Origin: CAZYBO01 sp964645205
Lineage (GTDB): Bacteria; Pseudomonadota; Alphaproteobacteria; Rickettsiales; SXRF01
Reading direction: 5' to 3'
DNA length: 64,000 nt
NCBI GenBank assembly: GCA_964645205.1
Contig: CAZYBO010000007.1
Coordinates: 36,679-100,678 of the forward strand
Each line of letters starts with the position of its first letter. The first letter of the stretch is position 1. Below the pieces are notes generated by a model, which was not told where the DNA came from, did no database searches, and saw only the letters and a list, made by a program, of their open reading frames with translations. Of this stretch, positions 38,464 through 46,990 are shown one piece after another. The translations under genes were made by a program, and so were the position numbers.

Positions 38464-39474
38464 CTAGGCGGAAAGCTGCAGATGCTCAACCGGCTTGCGC
38501 ACGATGTCGCGCGTGGTCATCGGCGGGTTTAGGTGTTTGTTTTCCTCGTAATCGAACCACATGGCAAACGCAAACGAGTTAAACGACAGCGAGAAGCTGA
38601 ACAGCCATGTGAGGAATGTGATTTCCGGCACCTGCCCGGTGGCGCCCCACAGCCAGATGAGGCGTACGAACAGCAGTGCGCTCAGGCTCAGCGCGAAAAA
38701 GCCGAAGGCGTAGAAAAACACCAGCGGATGGAAATTGCGGATGATGTATTTTTCCTTCAGGCGCCAGAAGAACAGGCGCAGCAGCAGGCTGCCGATGGTA
38801 AAAATCACTTTGCGCACCACGATGCCCGATTTTTCACCGACATTGTAGACCGGCTCCACCGGCACGTCGATCACGCGCATCCCGGCGACGTTGAGCTTCA
38901 CCAGCAGATCGTTGGGCTGGCCGTAGCGCTTGTACATATGATCCCAGTCGATAGCGGCAAGCGCGCGGGCGTTGATGCCGGTGTAGCCCGTCTGCGAATC
39001 GGCCACGCGCCAATAACCTGACGCGATCTTGGTAAGTAGCGACAGCACGGAATTACCGTAGAAACGCACCTTGGGAATTTTTTTGATGGCTTCGCCGGTT
39101 ACAAGGCGGTTGCCCTTGGTGTAATCGACCGTGCCTTCGACCAGTGGGTCGAGAATGGCGGGGAGGTCGGCGGGGTTCATCTGCGCGTCGCCGGCCATTA
39201 CTACGGCGATGTCGATGCCGTGGTCGCGGCTCCATTTATAGCCGGTGGCGATAGCGCCGCCGACGCCTTGATTGACGGTGTGCTCAATCAGCACGATTTT
39301 CGGAGTGCCGTATTGCGGGTGCGCCTTGATGACTTCGGAGGTGCGGTCGGAGCTGCGGTCGTTGATGATGACGATGGTGTCCACGAAGGCGGGCATGGTG
39401 TCGATCACGCGGGTGATCTGCGTTTCTTCGTTATGGGCGGGGACGACGACGCTGATTTTCTGGTTACGGTACAT
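38464..39474 (-). CDS. Family 2 glycosyltransferase (polyprenyl-phosphate type)
   Basis: A 336-residue protein. The GT-A domain begins ISVVVPAHNEETQITRVIDT, with IINDRSSDRT and the DxD-like VVMAGDAQMNPADLP. Two or three membrane helices follow at about 225-320. This architecture is that of dolichyl/undecaprenyl-phosphate sugar synthases and related enzymes. If so it could charge undecaprenyl phosphate with the sugar used by the GT39-like transferase at 32808-35078; this link is inferred. Confidence 0.88.
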   Translation of the reverse strand: MYRNQKISVVVPAHNEETQITRVIDTMPAFVDTIVIINDRSSDRTSEVIKAHPQYGTPKIVLIEHTVNQGVGGAIATGYKWSRDHGIDIAVVMAGDAQMNPADLPAILDPLVEGTVDYTKGNRLVTGEAIKKIPKVRFYGNSVLSLLTKIASGYWRVADSQTGYTGINARALAAIDWDHMYKRYGQPNDLLVKLNVAGMRVIDVPVEPVYNVGEKSGIVVRKVIFTIGSLLLRLFFWRLKEKYIIRNFHPLVFFYAFGFFALSLSALLFVRLIWLWGATGQVPEITFLTWLFSFSLSFNSFAFAMWFDYEENKHLNPPMTTRDIVRKPVEHLQLSA

Positions 39475-39483
39475 GGTTTACCT

Positions 39484-40485
39484 TCAGTTTCTGGGGAAAT
39501 GATGCGCGGCGATCTTTTCCGCGATGGATTTGGCGGTGATGTAGTAGATGCCTTCCAGCACGCCGCTGGTGGGGGCAGGTGCGGCGGGCAGGGTGAGGCG
39601 AAGGGGGGCATGTTTCCATGCGGACGGCGGCAGCGCTTCGCTCACGCCCGCGATGATTTCGCCTGCCAGCCCGCAGGTGCTCCAGCCGCCGTCGATGGCG
39701 ACAAGCCGCCCGGTTTTTTTCACCGAGGCGATGGCTTGGGTGTGGTCGATGGGGTTGAGCACGCGCAGATCGATCACTTCGGCCGAGATACCGGATGCGG
39801 CAAGCAGTTGTGCGGCTTCCAGCGCAAGCTGGGTGGAATAGCTGCAGGAGACCAGCGTAACATCGCTACCTTCACGCAGGATTTTGGGTTTGACGGTGCG
39901 CAGGTCGAGCGGCTCGGCGGGGGGAAGGGAGGCTTCCTGGCCGTAGAGCCAGCGGTCGTCGATATAAACCACCGGATCATCGGACAGCGTGGCGGCGATG
40001 AGCAGGTCGCGCGCGTCGGCCACAGTTGCGGGCATAACCACGCGCAGGCCGGGGATATGAGCGAACCATGAGTGCAGTGCCTGCGAATGCTGCGCGCCCT
40101 GCTGCCCGCCGCGATTGACTACGGCGCGGATAGTGACGGCCGGGTGATCTTGCCCGCCGAGCATGTGCGACCATTTGGCGGCCTGGTTGACGATGGCGTC
40201 CATCGCTAAAATCATGAAATCCACGCGCGGGTGCAGCACGATGGGGCGGTAGCCGCAGAGCGACGCGCCGATAGCTGCACCGGTGGTGGCGGCTTCCGAC
40301 ACGGGCGTGTCGATCACGCGTGCCTTGCCGAATTCCTTGTCGAGGTCGAGCATGGAATTGCCTGCATACCAAGGGCTCCATACGCCCTGTCCCATGACGA
40401 ATACGTTGGGGTATTGCTTTAGAAGGTAGGCGTAGCCTTCGCGGATGGCCTGCCCGTAATTGATGGCTTTAGCCTGCATAGACAT
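39484..40485 (-). CDS. Thiamine-diphosphate 2-oxo acid dehydrogenase-type E1 beta subunit
   Basis: A 333-residue protein with the transketolase-type pyrimidine-binding and C-terminal domains of E1 beta: AINYGQAIREGYAYLLKQYP, RVIDTPVSEAATTGAAIGAS, RAVVNRGGQQGAQHSQALHS, and the C-domain segment RVLNPIDHTQAIASVKKTGR. It overlaps the alpha gene by 17 bases. No E2 or E3 gene is present, so classical oxidative decarboxylation is not supported here. Pairs like this are found in some LPS loci and may act on keto-sugars or make acyl donors. Confidence 0.85.
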   Translation of the reverse strand: MSMQAKAINYGQAIREGYAYLLKQYPNVFVMGQGVWSPWYAGNSMLDLDKEFGKARVIDTPVSEAATTGAAIGASLCGYRPIVLHPRVDFMILAMDAIVNQAAKWSHMLGGQDHPAVTIRAVVNRGGQQGAQHSQALHSWFAHIPGLRVVMPATVADARDLLIAATLSDDPVVYIDDRWLYGQEASLPPAEPLDLRTVKPKILREGSDVTLVSCSYSTQLALEAAQLLAASGISAEVIDLRVLNPIDHTQAIASVKKTGRLVAIDGGWSTCGLAGEIIAGVSEALPPSAWKHAPLRLTLPAAPAPTSGVLEGIYYITAKSIAEKIAAHHFPRN

Positions 40486-41551
40486 TCTCCATCAGTGAGG
40501 CTTCCGGCGGCCACGGGTCGGACAGGGCGTCCTTGCACATCTGCGCGAATTCGGCACGGGTTTTGTCGGTGTAGGCTTTTACTGCCGCATCGGTAGTGTG
40601 GCCGCCCGCGACTAGCGATTGCTGGAGGCGCGCGACGGGGTCACGGGCTTTCCATGCGGCAATATCATCCGGTGAACGGCGAAGGCCGACGTCGATGTCC
40701 TCGCTGGGGCCGACATGCCCGCGCCAGCGATAGGTAACGCCTTCGATGAGGGCGGGGGTGCAGTTTGCGCGTGCGCTTGCGATCAGCTTGCCTGCTTCTT
40801 TCGTGACGGCGGGGAGGTCGTTGCCGTCTACCGTGATATGCGGGATGCAGGCGGCTTCGGCAAAACGAGCGATGCGGTCGGAAGGCTGGCGGAGGTTTAT
40901 GTCGAGATGGCTGGAGAATAAATTATTCTCTACTACGAAAATCACCGGCAGGTTCATGATCGCGGCCATATTCAGGCATTCATGGAAAATACCTTCCTCG
41001 CACGCGCCGTCGCCGAAGAACGCCAGCGCGATATCGCCCTTGCCGTCGAATTTTGCGGCGATGGCTGCGCCCACGGCTAGCGGGATGGTGCCCGCGACGA
41101 TGGGAACCGAGCCATAAAAACCGGATTCCTTGGCGTATAGATGCATGGAGCCGCCGAAACCATGTGAACAGCCGGTGGCTTTGCCAAGCACTTCGGCGAA
41201 CAGTTTGCGCACGTCGCCGCCCATGGCAAGGTAGTGGCTGTGCGAGCGGTGGCAGCCGAACGCGCGGTCGGTTTTGCGCAAATGCGCGGCGACGCCTACG
41301 GCAACGCCTTCCTGCCCGATGGCAAGATGCACAGGGCATTTCGCATGACCTGCGATGGCCATGTCCGCAATGGCTTCCTCGGCAAGGCGGATAACGATCA
41401 TTTTATGTAGACCGTCCAGTAATGCGGATGGTGAAAATCCGTCGATTCCTGCCGAGCCGGTATAGTGCTTCGGGTCGGCGAGGCGGCCGAGTTGCGATTG
41501 CCATCCGGCGGGTGCTTCGGAAGCCTTGGGAATTGGCGTGTTTTTAGGCAT
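40469..41551 (-). CDS. Thiamine-diphosphate 2-oxo acid dehydrogenase-type E1 alpha subunit
   Basis: A 360-residue E1 alpha protein. The ThDP-binding motif is seen as GDGACEEGIFHECLNMAA then FVVENN, and the substrate-channel region as HLAIGQEGVAVGVAAHLR, RSHSHYLAMGG and GGSMHLY. The first gene of the minus-strand run E1 alpha, E1 beta, GT2, flippase, amidotransferase, GT39. It is divergent from the oxidoreductase-acyltransferase gene across a 135-base gap without other genes. Substrate unknown; a role in making an unusual sugar of the polysaccharide is an inference from position. Confidence 0.87.
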   Translation of the reverse strand: MPKNTPIPKASEAPAGWQSQLGRLADPKHYTGSAGIDGFSPSALLDGLHKMIVIRLAEEAIADMAIAGHAKCPVHLAIGQEGVAVGVAAHLRKTDRAFGCHRSHSHYLAMGGDVRKLFAEVLGKATGCSHGFGGSMHLYAKESGFYGSVPIVAGTIPLAVGAAIAAKFDGKGDIALAFFGDGACEEGIFHECLNMAAIMNLPVIFVVENNLFSSHLDINLRQPSDRIARFAEAACIPHITVDGNDLPAVTKEAGKLIASARANCTPALIEGVTYRWRGHVGPSEDIDVGLRRSPDDIAAWKARDPVARLQQSLVAGGHTTDAAVKAYTDKTRAEFAQMCKDALSDPWPPEASLMENVYAG

Positions 41552-41686
41552 GAAAGGCCGTATCGGTTAGGGTAATTTGCAATAGGTATAGGTAAAACGG
41601 CAAATGAATGCAAGCCAAGGGTTTATCCATGGTTTTACCCATCAATTCGCTTGCTTTTGGAGGATGGGTATTTAGACTGCCCGACT

Positions 41687-43267
41687 ATGGCAAAAACACG
41701 GATAGCGGTGGTCGGTTGCGGGTATTGGGGCAAGAACCTCGTGCGCAATATGGCGGAGGCTGGCGCATTGGCGGCGGTGGTGGATAACCATGCGCCCACG
41801 GCGGCTGCCATGGCGGAAACCTATAAGGTGCCCGCATGCAGCTTTGATGCTGTTCTGGCTGATAAATCCATCGACGGTATCGTGATCGCGTCGTCGGCTT
41901 CCACTCATGCGCCGCTGGCAACGCTGGCACTGGAAGCGGGCAAGCATGTGTTCGTGGAAAAGCCGCTCGCGCTCGCAGTGGCCGACGCCAAACGGCTGAC
42001 CAAGCTGGCAGCGGAGAAAAAACGCGTGCTGATGGTGGGGCACCTTCTGCATTACCATCCGGCATTTCAGGCGCTGCTATCGGAAATCAAGGCCGGGCGC
42101 GTTGGGGCATTGCAGTACATCCAGTCGCACCGTATGAGCTTCGGCAAGGTGCGTACGGAGGAAAACGTGCTGTGGAGCTTCGCACCGCACGATATTTCCA
42201 TGATACTGGCGATTGCGGGTGCGTCGCCGCAGCAGGTTCTGGCGCAGGCGACGGCGCAAATTTCCGAGAATATCTGCGATATTGCCACGCTGCATATGCA
42301 GTTTGCGGGCGGGTTGGGCGCGCATGTGATGGTGTCGTGGCTGCATCCGGTGAAGGAACATAAGCTGATCGTAATCGGCGATAAAGGCTCGCTGGTGTTT
42401 GATGATACGCTGCCATGGGAACAAAAACTCACGTTCTATGAAAACAAGGTGACGCGCGAAGGCGGCGTGCCGCTGGCGCAAAAAGGCGAGCAGCAGGCGA
42501 TTGCGGTGACGCCGGGCGAGCCGCTGCGTGCGGAGTGCGACCATTTTATCGCGGCTATCGGCGGCGGCGCGGTGCGCACCGACGCGGTCGAGGGCACGCG
42601 TGTGCTGGAAGTGCTGACAGCGGCGGAAGCATCATTGAGGACAAAACGGGAGGTGCATATGGGCGCGTCGGATAAGCCGTATTTCGTGCATGAAACGGCG
42701 CTGGTGGATGAGGGTTGCGAAATCGGCGAGGGCAGCAAAATCTGGCATTTCAGCCATATCCTTGCGGGTACGCGCATCGGCAAGCAGGTGATCGTCGGCC
42801 AAAACGTGATGGTGGGGCCGAGCGTCACCGTGGGCGACCGCTGCAAAATACAGAACAATGTGAGTCTTTATAAAGGTGTGATACTTGAAGAAGGCGTGTT
42901 CTGCGGCCCGTCCTGCGTGTTCACCAACGTCAACACCCCGCGCGCGGAAATCGAGCGCAAGGATGAATTTTTGACTACCCCGGTGGGGCGCGGCGCGACT
43001 ATCGGCGCGAACGCCACTATCGTCTGCGGCCATTCCATCGGCGAGTATTGCCTGATCGGTGCGGGTGCGGTGGTGACCAAAGACGTGAAGCCGCATGCGC
43101 TGATGGCGGGCAACCCCGCGCGGCAGATCGGCTGGGTGAGCCATGCGGGTGACAAGCTGGGTAAAAATCTCGTATGCCCGCGTGAAGGGCGAGCATACCG
43201 CGAAACAGCCGAGGGATTCTTAGAGGAAATAAAAGGGAATAATCGTGAAAGCATTCATGCAGCCTAA
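41687..43267 (+). CDS. Fused UDP-sugar 3-dehydrogenase and N-acetyltransferase (WbpB-WbpD type)
   Basis: A 526-residue fusion. Residues 1-325 are a Gfo/Idh/MocA oxidoreductase: NAD motif VVGCGYWGKN (8-17) and the EKP motif at 91-93. Residues 330-485 are a left-handed beta-helix acyltransferase with hexapeptide repeats (VDEGCEIGEGSKIWHFSHI, IGKQVIVGQNVMVGPSV, GAGAVVTKDV). In Pseudomonas WbpB oxidises C3 of UDP-GlcNAcA and WbpD N-acetylates the resulting amine. The ATG at 41687 lacks a strong ribosome-binding site, but it begins the Rossmann fold correctly. An internal ATG at codon 325 sits at the domain boundary. Confidence 0.88.
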   Translation: MAKTRIAVVGCGYWGKNLVRNMAEAGALAAVVDNHAPTAAAMAETYKVPACSFDAVLADKSIDGIVIASSASTHAPLATLALEAGKHVFVEKPLALAVADAKRLTKLAAEKKRVLMVGHLLHYHPAFQALLSEIKAGRVGALQYIQSHRMSFGKVRTEENVLWSFAPHDISMILAIAGASPQQVLAQATAQISENICDIATLHMQFAGGLGAHVMVSWLHPVKEHKLIVIGDKGSLVFDDTLPWEQKLTFYENKVTREGGVPLAQKGEQQAIAVTPGEPLRAECDHFIAAIGGGAVRTDAVEGTRVLEVLTAAEASLRTKREVHMGASDKPYFVHETALVDEGCEIGEGSKIWHFSHILAGTRIGKQVIVGQNVMVGPSVTVGDRCKIQNNVSLYKGVILEEGVFCGPSCVFTNVNTPRAEIERKDEFLTTPVGRGATIGANATIVCGHSIGEYCLIGAGAVVTKDVKPHALMAGNPARQIGWVSHAGDKLGKNLVCPREGRAYRETAEGFLEEIKGNNRESIHAA

Positions 43268-44609
43268 ACTGGTAGAAAAATCCGTTGATTTCGGCGAACT
43301 GCTCCTGAAAATAGAGCAGTGCAAAGCTACGGTGGCCATTATGGGTATGGGCTATGTCGGCTTCCCGCTGGCGCTGGCCACGCACAAGCAGGGCTATGCG
43401 GTAGTAGCGTTCGATATTGACGCGGAGAAGGTGAAGAAGCTCAACGGCGGCGTGTCGTACCTCAAAGGCGTGGCGGACACCGATATTCAGGCGATGGCAA
43501 AGGATAACCGCTTCTACGCGACCACCGACGTGCAGGCATTGCAGGTGGCGGACGTGCTGATCGTGTGCGTGCCGACGCCGCTTACCAAAAACCGCGAGCC
43601 GGACTTGAGCTATGTGGAGGACACGACGCGCATGATCGCCTCGCAATTGCGGCCGGGGCAGATCGTGGTGCTGGAGTCTACCACCTACCCGGGAACCACC
43701 GACGAGCTTATCAAGCCGATTCTGGAAGCGAACGGCCTGCGCTGCGGGGAAGATTTCTTCCTTGCTTATTCGCCGGAGCGTGAAGATCCGGGCAACGGAT
43801 TTTTCTCCACGCACTCCATCCCCAAGGTGGTAGGCGCGGACGATGCGAAATCGCAGACGCTGGCTGTAGCGCTGTATAACAATATCGTATCGAAGGCGGT
43901 GCTGGTGTCGTCATCGGCCACGGCGGAGGCGGTGAAGCTCACGGAAAATATTTTCCGTTCGGTGAATATCGCGCTCGTCAATGAACTTAAAATGGTGTTC
44001 TCCAAAATGGGCATCGACGTGTGGGAAGTGATCGAGGCGGCGAAAACCAAGCCGTTCGGCTTCATGCCGTTCTACCCGGGGCCGGGCGTGGGCGGGCATT
44101 GCATCCCCATCGACCCGTTCTACCTGACATGGAAATCACGCGAGTTCGGCATGCCCACGCGCTTCATCGAGCTGGCGGGGCAGATCAACGAGCGTATGCC
44201 CGGCTATGTGATCGATTGTTTGCGTATCGGTATGGATAAGCACTTGCGCAAGGGGCTGAACGGATCGCGCATCCTTATGCTCGGGATCGCGTATAAAAAA
44301 GACGTGGAGGATATGCGTGAAAGCCCGGCGCTGATTATATTTGAGAAATTGCAGGGATTCGGCGCGGCGGTGGATTACCACGATCCGTACATCCCGGTGA
44401 TTCCGCATACGCGTGAGCATGACGCGCTGACGGGTATCGCGTCGGTGGAATGCAATGCAAAAACGCTCGCTGGCTATGATGCGGTGATTATCGCTACCGA
44501 TCATACGGATGTGGATTACGCGATGGTGGTGAAACACGCGAAGCTGGTGGTGGATACGCGCAACGCCACGGCGAAATTCGGTAACCTCGCGCATATCGTA
44601 CGGGCTTAA
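43245..44609 (+). CDS. UDP-N-acetylglucosamine 6-dehydrogenase-type nucleotide sugar dehydrogenase (WbpA-like)
   Basis: A 454-residue enzyme that oxidises C6 of a UDP-hexosamine to the uronic acid. The NAD motif MGMGYVGFPLA is near residue 29, and the catalytic Cys lies in GPGVGGHCIPIDPFYLTW. Other family segments are STTYPGTTDEL, AYSPEREDPGN and LTENIFRSVNIAL, plus the C-terminal AYKKDVEDMRESPAL. A GTG start with an AGGGA site overlaps the upstream fusion gene by 23 bases; an ATG at 43257 is possible. This is the first step of the diacetamido-uronic acid pathway. Confidence 0.92.
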   Translation: MKAFMQPKLVEKSVDFGELLLKIEQCKATVAIMGMGYVGFPLALATHKQGYAVVAFDIDAEKVKKLNGGVSYLKGVADTDIQAMAKDNRFYATTDVQALQVADVLIVCVPTPLTKNREPDLSYVEDTTRMIASQLRPGQIVVLESTTYPGTTDELIKPILEANGLRCGEDFFLAYSPEREDPGNGFFSTHSIPKVVGADDAKSQTLAVALYNNIVSKAVLVSSSATAEAVKLTENIFRSVNIALVNELKMVFSKMGIDVWEVIEAAKTKPFGFMPFYPGPGVGGHCIPIDPFYLTWKSREFGMPTRFIELAGQINERMPGYVIDCLRIGMDKHLRKGLNGSRILMLGIAYKKDVEDMRESPALIIFEKLQGFGAAVDYHDPYIPVIPHTREHDALTGIASVECNAKTLAGYDAVIIATDHTDVDYAMVVKHAKLVVDTRNATAKFGNLAHIVRA

Positions 44610-44611
44610 GC

Positions 44612-45757
44612 ATGACCAAGAAAATTGATTTCATCGACCTCGCAGCACAACAGGCGCGTATCCGACCGAAACTCGACGCGGCGATCGCGCGCGTGCTCGA
44701 CCACGGCAATTACATCATGGGCGCGGAAGTGGCGACGCTGGAAAAACAACTGGCAGCCTTTGCGGGCAGCAAATTCTGCTTAAGCTGCTCCAGCGGCACG
44801 GACGCGCTGGCACTGGTGTTGATGGCGAAAAATATCAAGGCGGGCGACGCGGTGTTCGTGCCTACCTTCACGTTTGCGGCCACGGCGGAAGTGGTGGCAT
44901 GGCTGGGTGCTGTGCCGGTATTCGTGGATGTGTTGCCCGATACGTTCAACATGGACCCGGCAAGCCTGAAGCAGGCAATTGAAGTGGCCAAGGCTAAAGG
45001 CCTGAATCTTGCGGGCGTGATGCCGGTCGATTTATTCGGCCAGCCTGCGGATTATGATACGCTCCTGCCGATTGCGGAAACGCACGGCATGTGGGTGATG
45101 TGCGACGCGGCGCAGAGTTTCGGCGGCGTGTATAAGCAGAAGAAAGTCGGCAGCATCGGCATGGCCACCGCCACCAGCTTTTTCCCGGCGAAACCGCTGG
45201 GCTGCTACGGCGACGGCGGTGCGGTATTTACCGACGATGAAGCGCTGTATAACGTGCTGGTCAGCCTGCGCGTGCATGGCAAGGGCGACGATAAATACGA
45301 TAATGTGCGCATCGGCATGAATGGCAGGCTGGATACGTTGCAGGCCGCTATCCTGATCGAGAAACTCGCTATTTTCCCAGATGAATTGATCTCGCGCCAG
45401 CGTGTGGCGGATCGCTATAGCGCGGCACTTGGAAGTACGTTGGTTGCGCCTTATGTGATGAACGAGCTGAAATCCGCATGGGCGCAGTATACGCTGGTGG
45501 CTTCATCGGGCGCGCAACGTGCGCAATTGCAGGCGCAGCTTAAAGAAGCGGGCGTGCCAAGCATGGTGTATTACCCCAAGCCGTTGCACCAGCAGACGGC
45601 GTATAAGCATTTCCCCACGGCGACCGGCGGCGCGCTGCGCGTGTCGGAAGATCTGGCGGAGAGGGTGTTCAGCCTGCCGATGCACCCGTATCTGGAAAAC
45701 GAAACCGTGGATTATATCGCGGAATCTTTACTGTCTGCGTTCCGTAAAGCCGCGTAG
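44612..45757 (+). CDS. DegT/DnrJ/EryC1/StrS aminotransferase (WbpE-like)
   Basis: A 381-residue PLP enzyme that transaminates keto-sugars. The start KIDFIDLAAQQARIRPKLDAAI is typical for the WbpE/WlbC subgroup. The PLP Lys is in TSFFPAKPLGCYGDGGAVF, with DAAQSFGG before it. It begins 2 bases after the dehydrogenase gene and completes the set 6-dehydrogenase, 3-dehydrogenase/acetyltransferase, aminotransferase, which would give UDP-2,3-diacetamido-2,3-dideoxy-glucuronic acid. Its 3' end overlaps the convergent ligase gene by 30 bases. Confidence 0.92.
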   Translation: MTKKIDFIDLAAQQARIRPKLDAAIARVLDHGNYIMGAEVATLEKQLAAFAGSKFCLSCSSGTDALALVLMAKNIKAGDAVFVPTFTFAATAEVVAWLGAVPVFVDVLPDTFNMDPASLKQAIEVAKAKGLNLAGVMPVDLFGQPADYDTLLPIAETHGMWVMCDAAQSFGGVYKQKKVGSIGMATATSFFPAKPLGCYGDGGAVFTDDEALYNVLVSLRVHGKGDDKYDNVRIGMNGRLDTLQAAILIEKLAIFPDELISRQRVADRYSAALGSTLVAPYVMNELKSAWAQYTLVASSGAQRAQLQAQLKEAGVPSMVYYPKPLHQQTAYKHFPTATGGALRVSEDLAERVFSLPMHPYLENETVDYIAESLLSAFRKAA

Positions 45758-46987
45758 CGCGTTCATCGAGGCGAGCGACACGCTCACGCAATACCACAGC
45801 ACCAGACCCGGCCAGTTAGAGAAGAAACTCTGCGTGGGCATGAACGGGAAAAAATTCGCAATCAGGCTTGCCAGCGCGAACGCGGGGAGCAGGCGAAAGA
45901 TGCCGCGTTCGCTTTTCAGCGGCTTAACGCAGGCTGCGACCATATAGCCGATAAGGGCGACGAATAGCAGGAAGCCCGGCACGCCGGCTTCGGCCAACCA
46001 TTCTACATAAGGATTATGCGGGTGAAGGTTGCAGTGGCCGACCATGTGCTGCTCCTGTAGCGGCGGGCACAGTGCGCGGAACCCCTTAAGCCCTGTGCCG
46101 GTCGCCCAGTCTTCCGTGCCGAGCAGGTACCCTGCCTTGACCAACTGGCCGTAATTGGAGGAGGGATAGCCGGAAAGTTTGACATAGAGATCGTCGGCGC
46201 GATCCTGAATCCATGGCTGCGTGTAGAAAAGCGCTGCCGATAGCACAAGGATTCCGCCGAACAAAGCCAGCGTCGTTTTACGGAAATGCGGCTCGGCAAT
46301 GGCAAGGCAAACGGCAAGGAAGGCCAATGCGATGATCGTACTTAGAAACGCCGTGCGTTCGCCGCTGAGCAAAGTGACGGCGATTCCCGCTACCAGCAGT
46401 ATGAAGCTGGCCGCTACATGCGCCCGCGATTTTTTCAGCAGCGCGAAATAGAGATAGAGCGCGACGGCGGGCAACAGCATGCGCGCGAGAAAAATACCTA
46501 CCTTGATATTGGTGAAAGGCCCCGACAATCGCCCGTGCACGTCGCGCACGTGGCCGGTGAGTGATGTGCCGGACACGTATTGCCACAGCGTGTCAGCACA
46601 CACAAATACAAGCATCGCGGAGAGTGTTTTCCCTAACAGGAACAGCGCCGGTCGCTCCAGAAGCACCCAGTGGCGCAGCGCGGCGTAGAGCAGTATGTAG
46701 CGTCCCCACGGCGCTGCGGTAAAGAATGACTCCATGACGTCGCCGGAAAAAGGCGTGACGACCAGTAGCAGCCAACCCCATGCGAGCAACCCGGCTTTCG
46801 CCACCGGGTCTTTCAGCCATTTCCAGTCGTTCGTGGTAGAGCACTGCCATAGGAACAAAAGGCCTATAGCCACGCAGCTCGCATCGGCCAGCGCACGGCT
46901 GAAAATAAGCGCCCACGGCAATAGCAGCGTTGCACCATAGGCGCACAGCCACAGCTTCGACGGATTCATTCCAGATAACAGACGCAT
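45728..46987 (-). CDS. O-antigen ligase family protein (WaaL-like)
   Basis: A 419-residue membrane protein with 10-12 spans and the periplasmic loop typical of the Wzy_C/WaaL family: GTGLKGFRALCPP, and LHPHNPYVEWLAEAGVPGFLLFV, which holds the conserved HxHN-type His residues. It would attach the finished polysaccharide to lipid A core, or another acceptor, in the periplasm. It closes the polysaccharide locus; the genes beyond it are unrelated. Confidence 0.88.
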   Translation of the reverse strand: MRLLSGMNPSKLWLCAYGATLLLPWALIFSRALADASCVAIGLLFLWQCSTTNDWKWLKDPVAKAGLLAWGWLLLVVTPFSGDVMESFFTAAPWGRYILLYAALRHWVLLERPALFLLGKTLSAMLVFVCADTLWQYVSGTSLTGHVRDVHGRLSGPFTNIKVGIFLARMLLPAVALYLYFALLKKSRAHVAASFILLVAGIAVTLLSGERTAFLSTIIALAFLAVCLAIAEPHFRKTTLALFGGILVLSAALFYTQPWIQDRADDLYVKLSGYPSSNYGQLVKAGYLLGTEDWATGTGLKGFRALCPPLQEQHMVGHCNLHPHNPYVEWLAEAGVPGFLLFVALIGYMVAACVKPLKSERGIFRLLPAFALASLIANFFPFMPTQSFFSNWPGLVLWYCVSVSLASMNALRGFTERRQ

Positions 46988-46990
46988 GAT

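Noticed and set aside
41664..41675. Three-codon leader reading frame with a GGAGG site before the oxidoreductase-acetyltransferase gene
   Set aside because: Too short to distinguish from chance, and no attenuator structure was seen around it.
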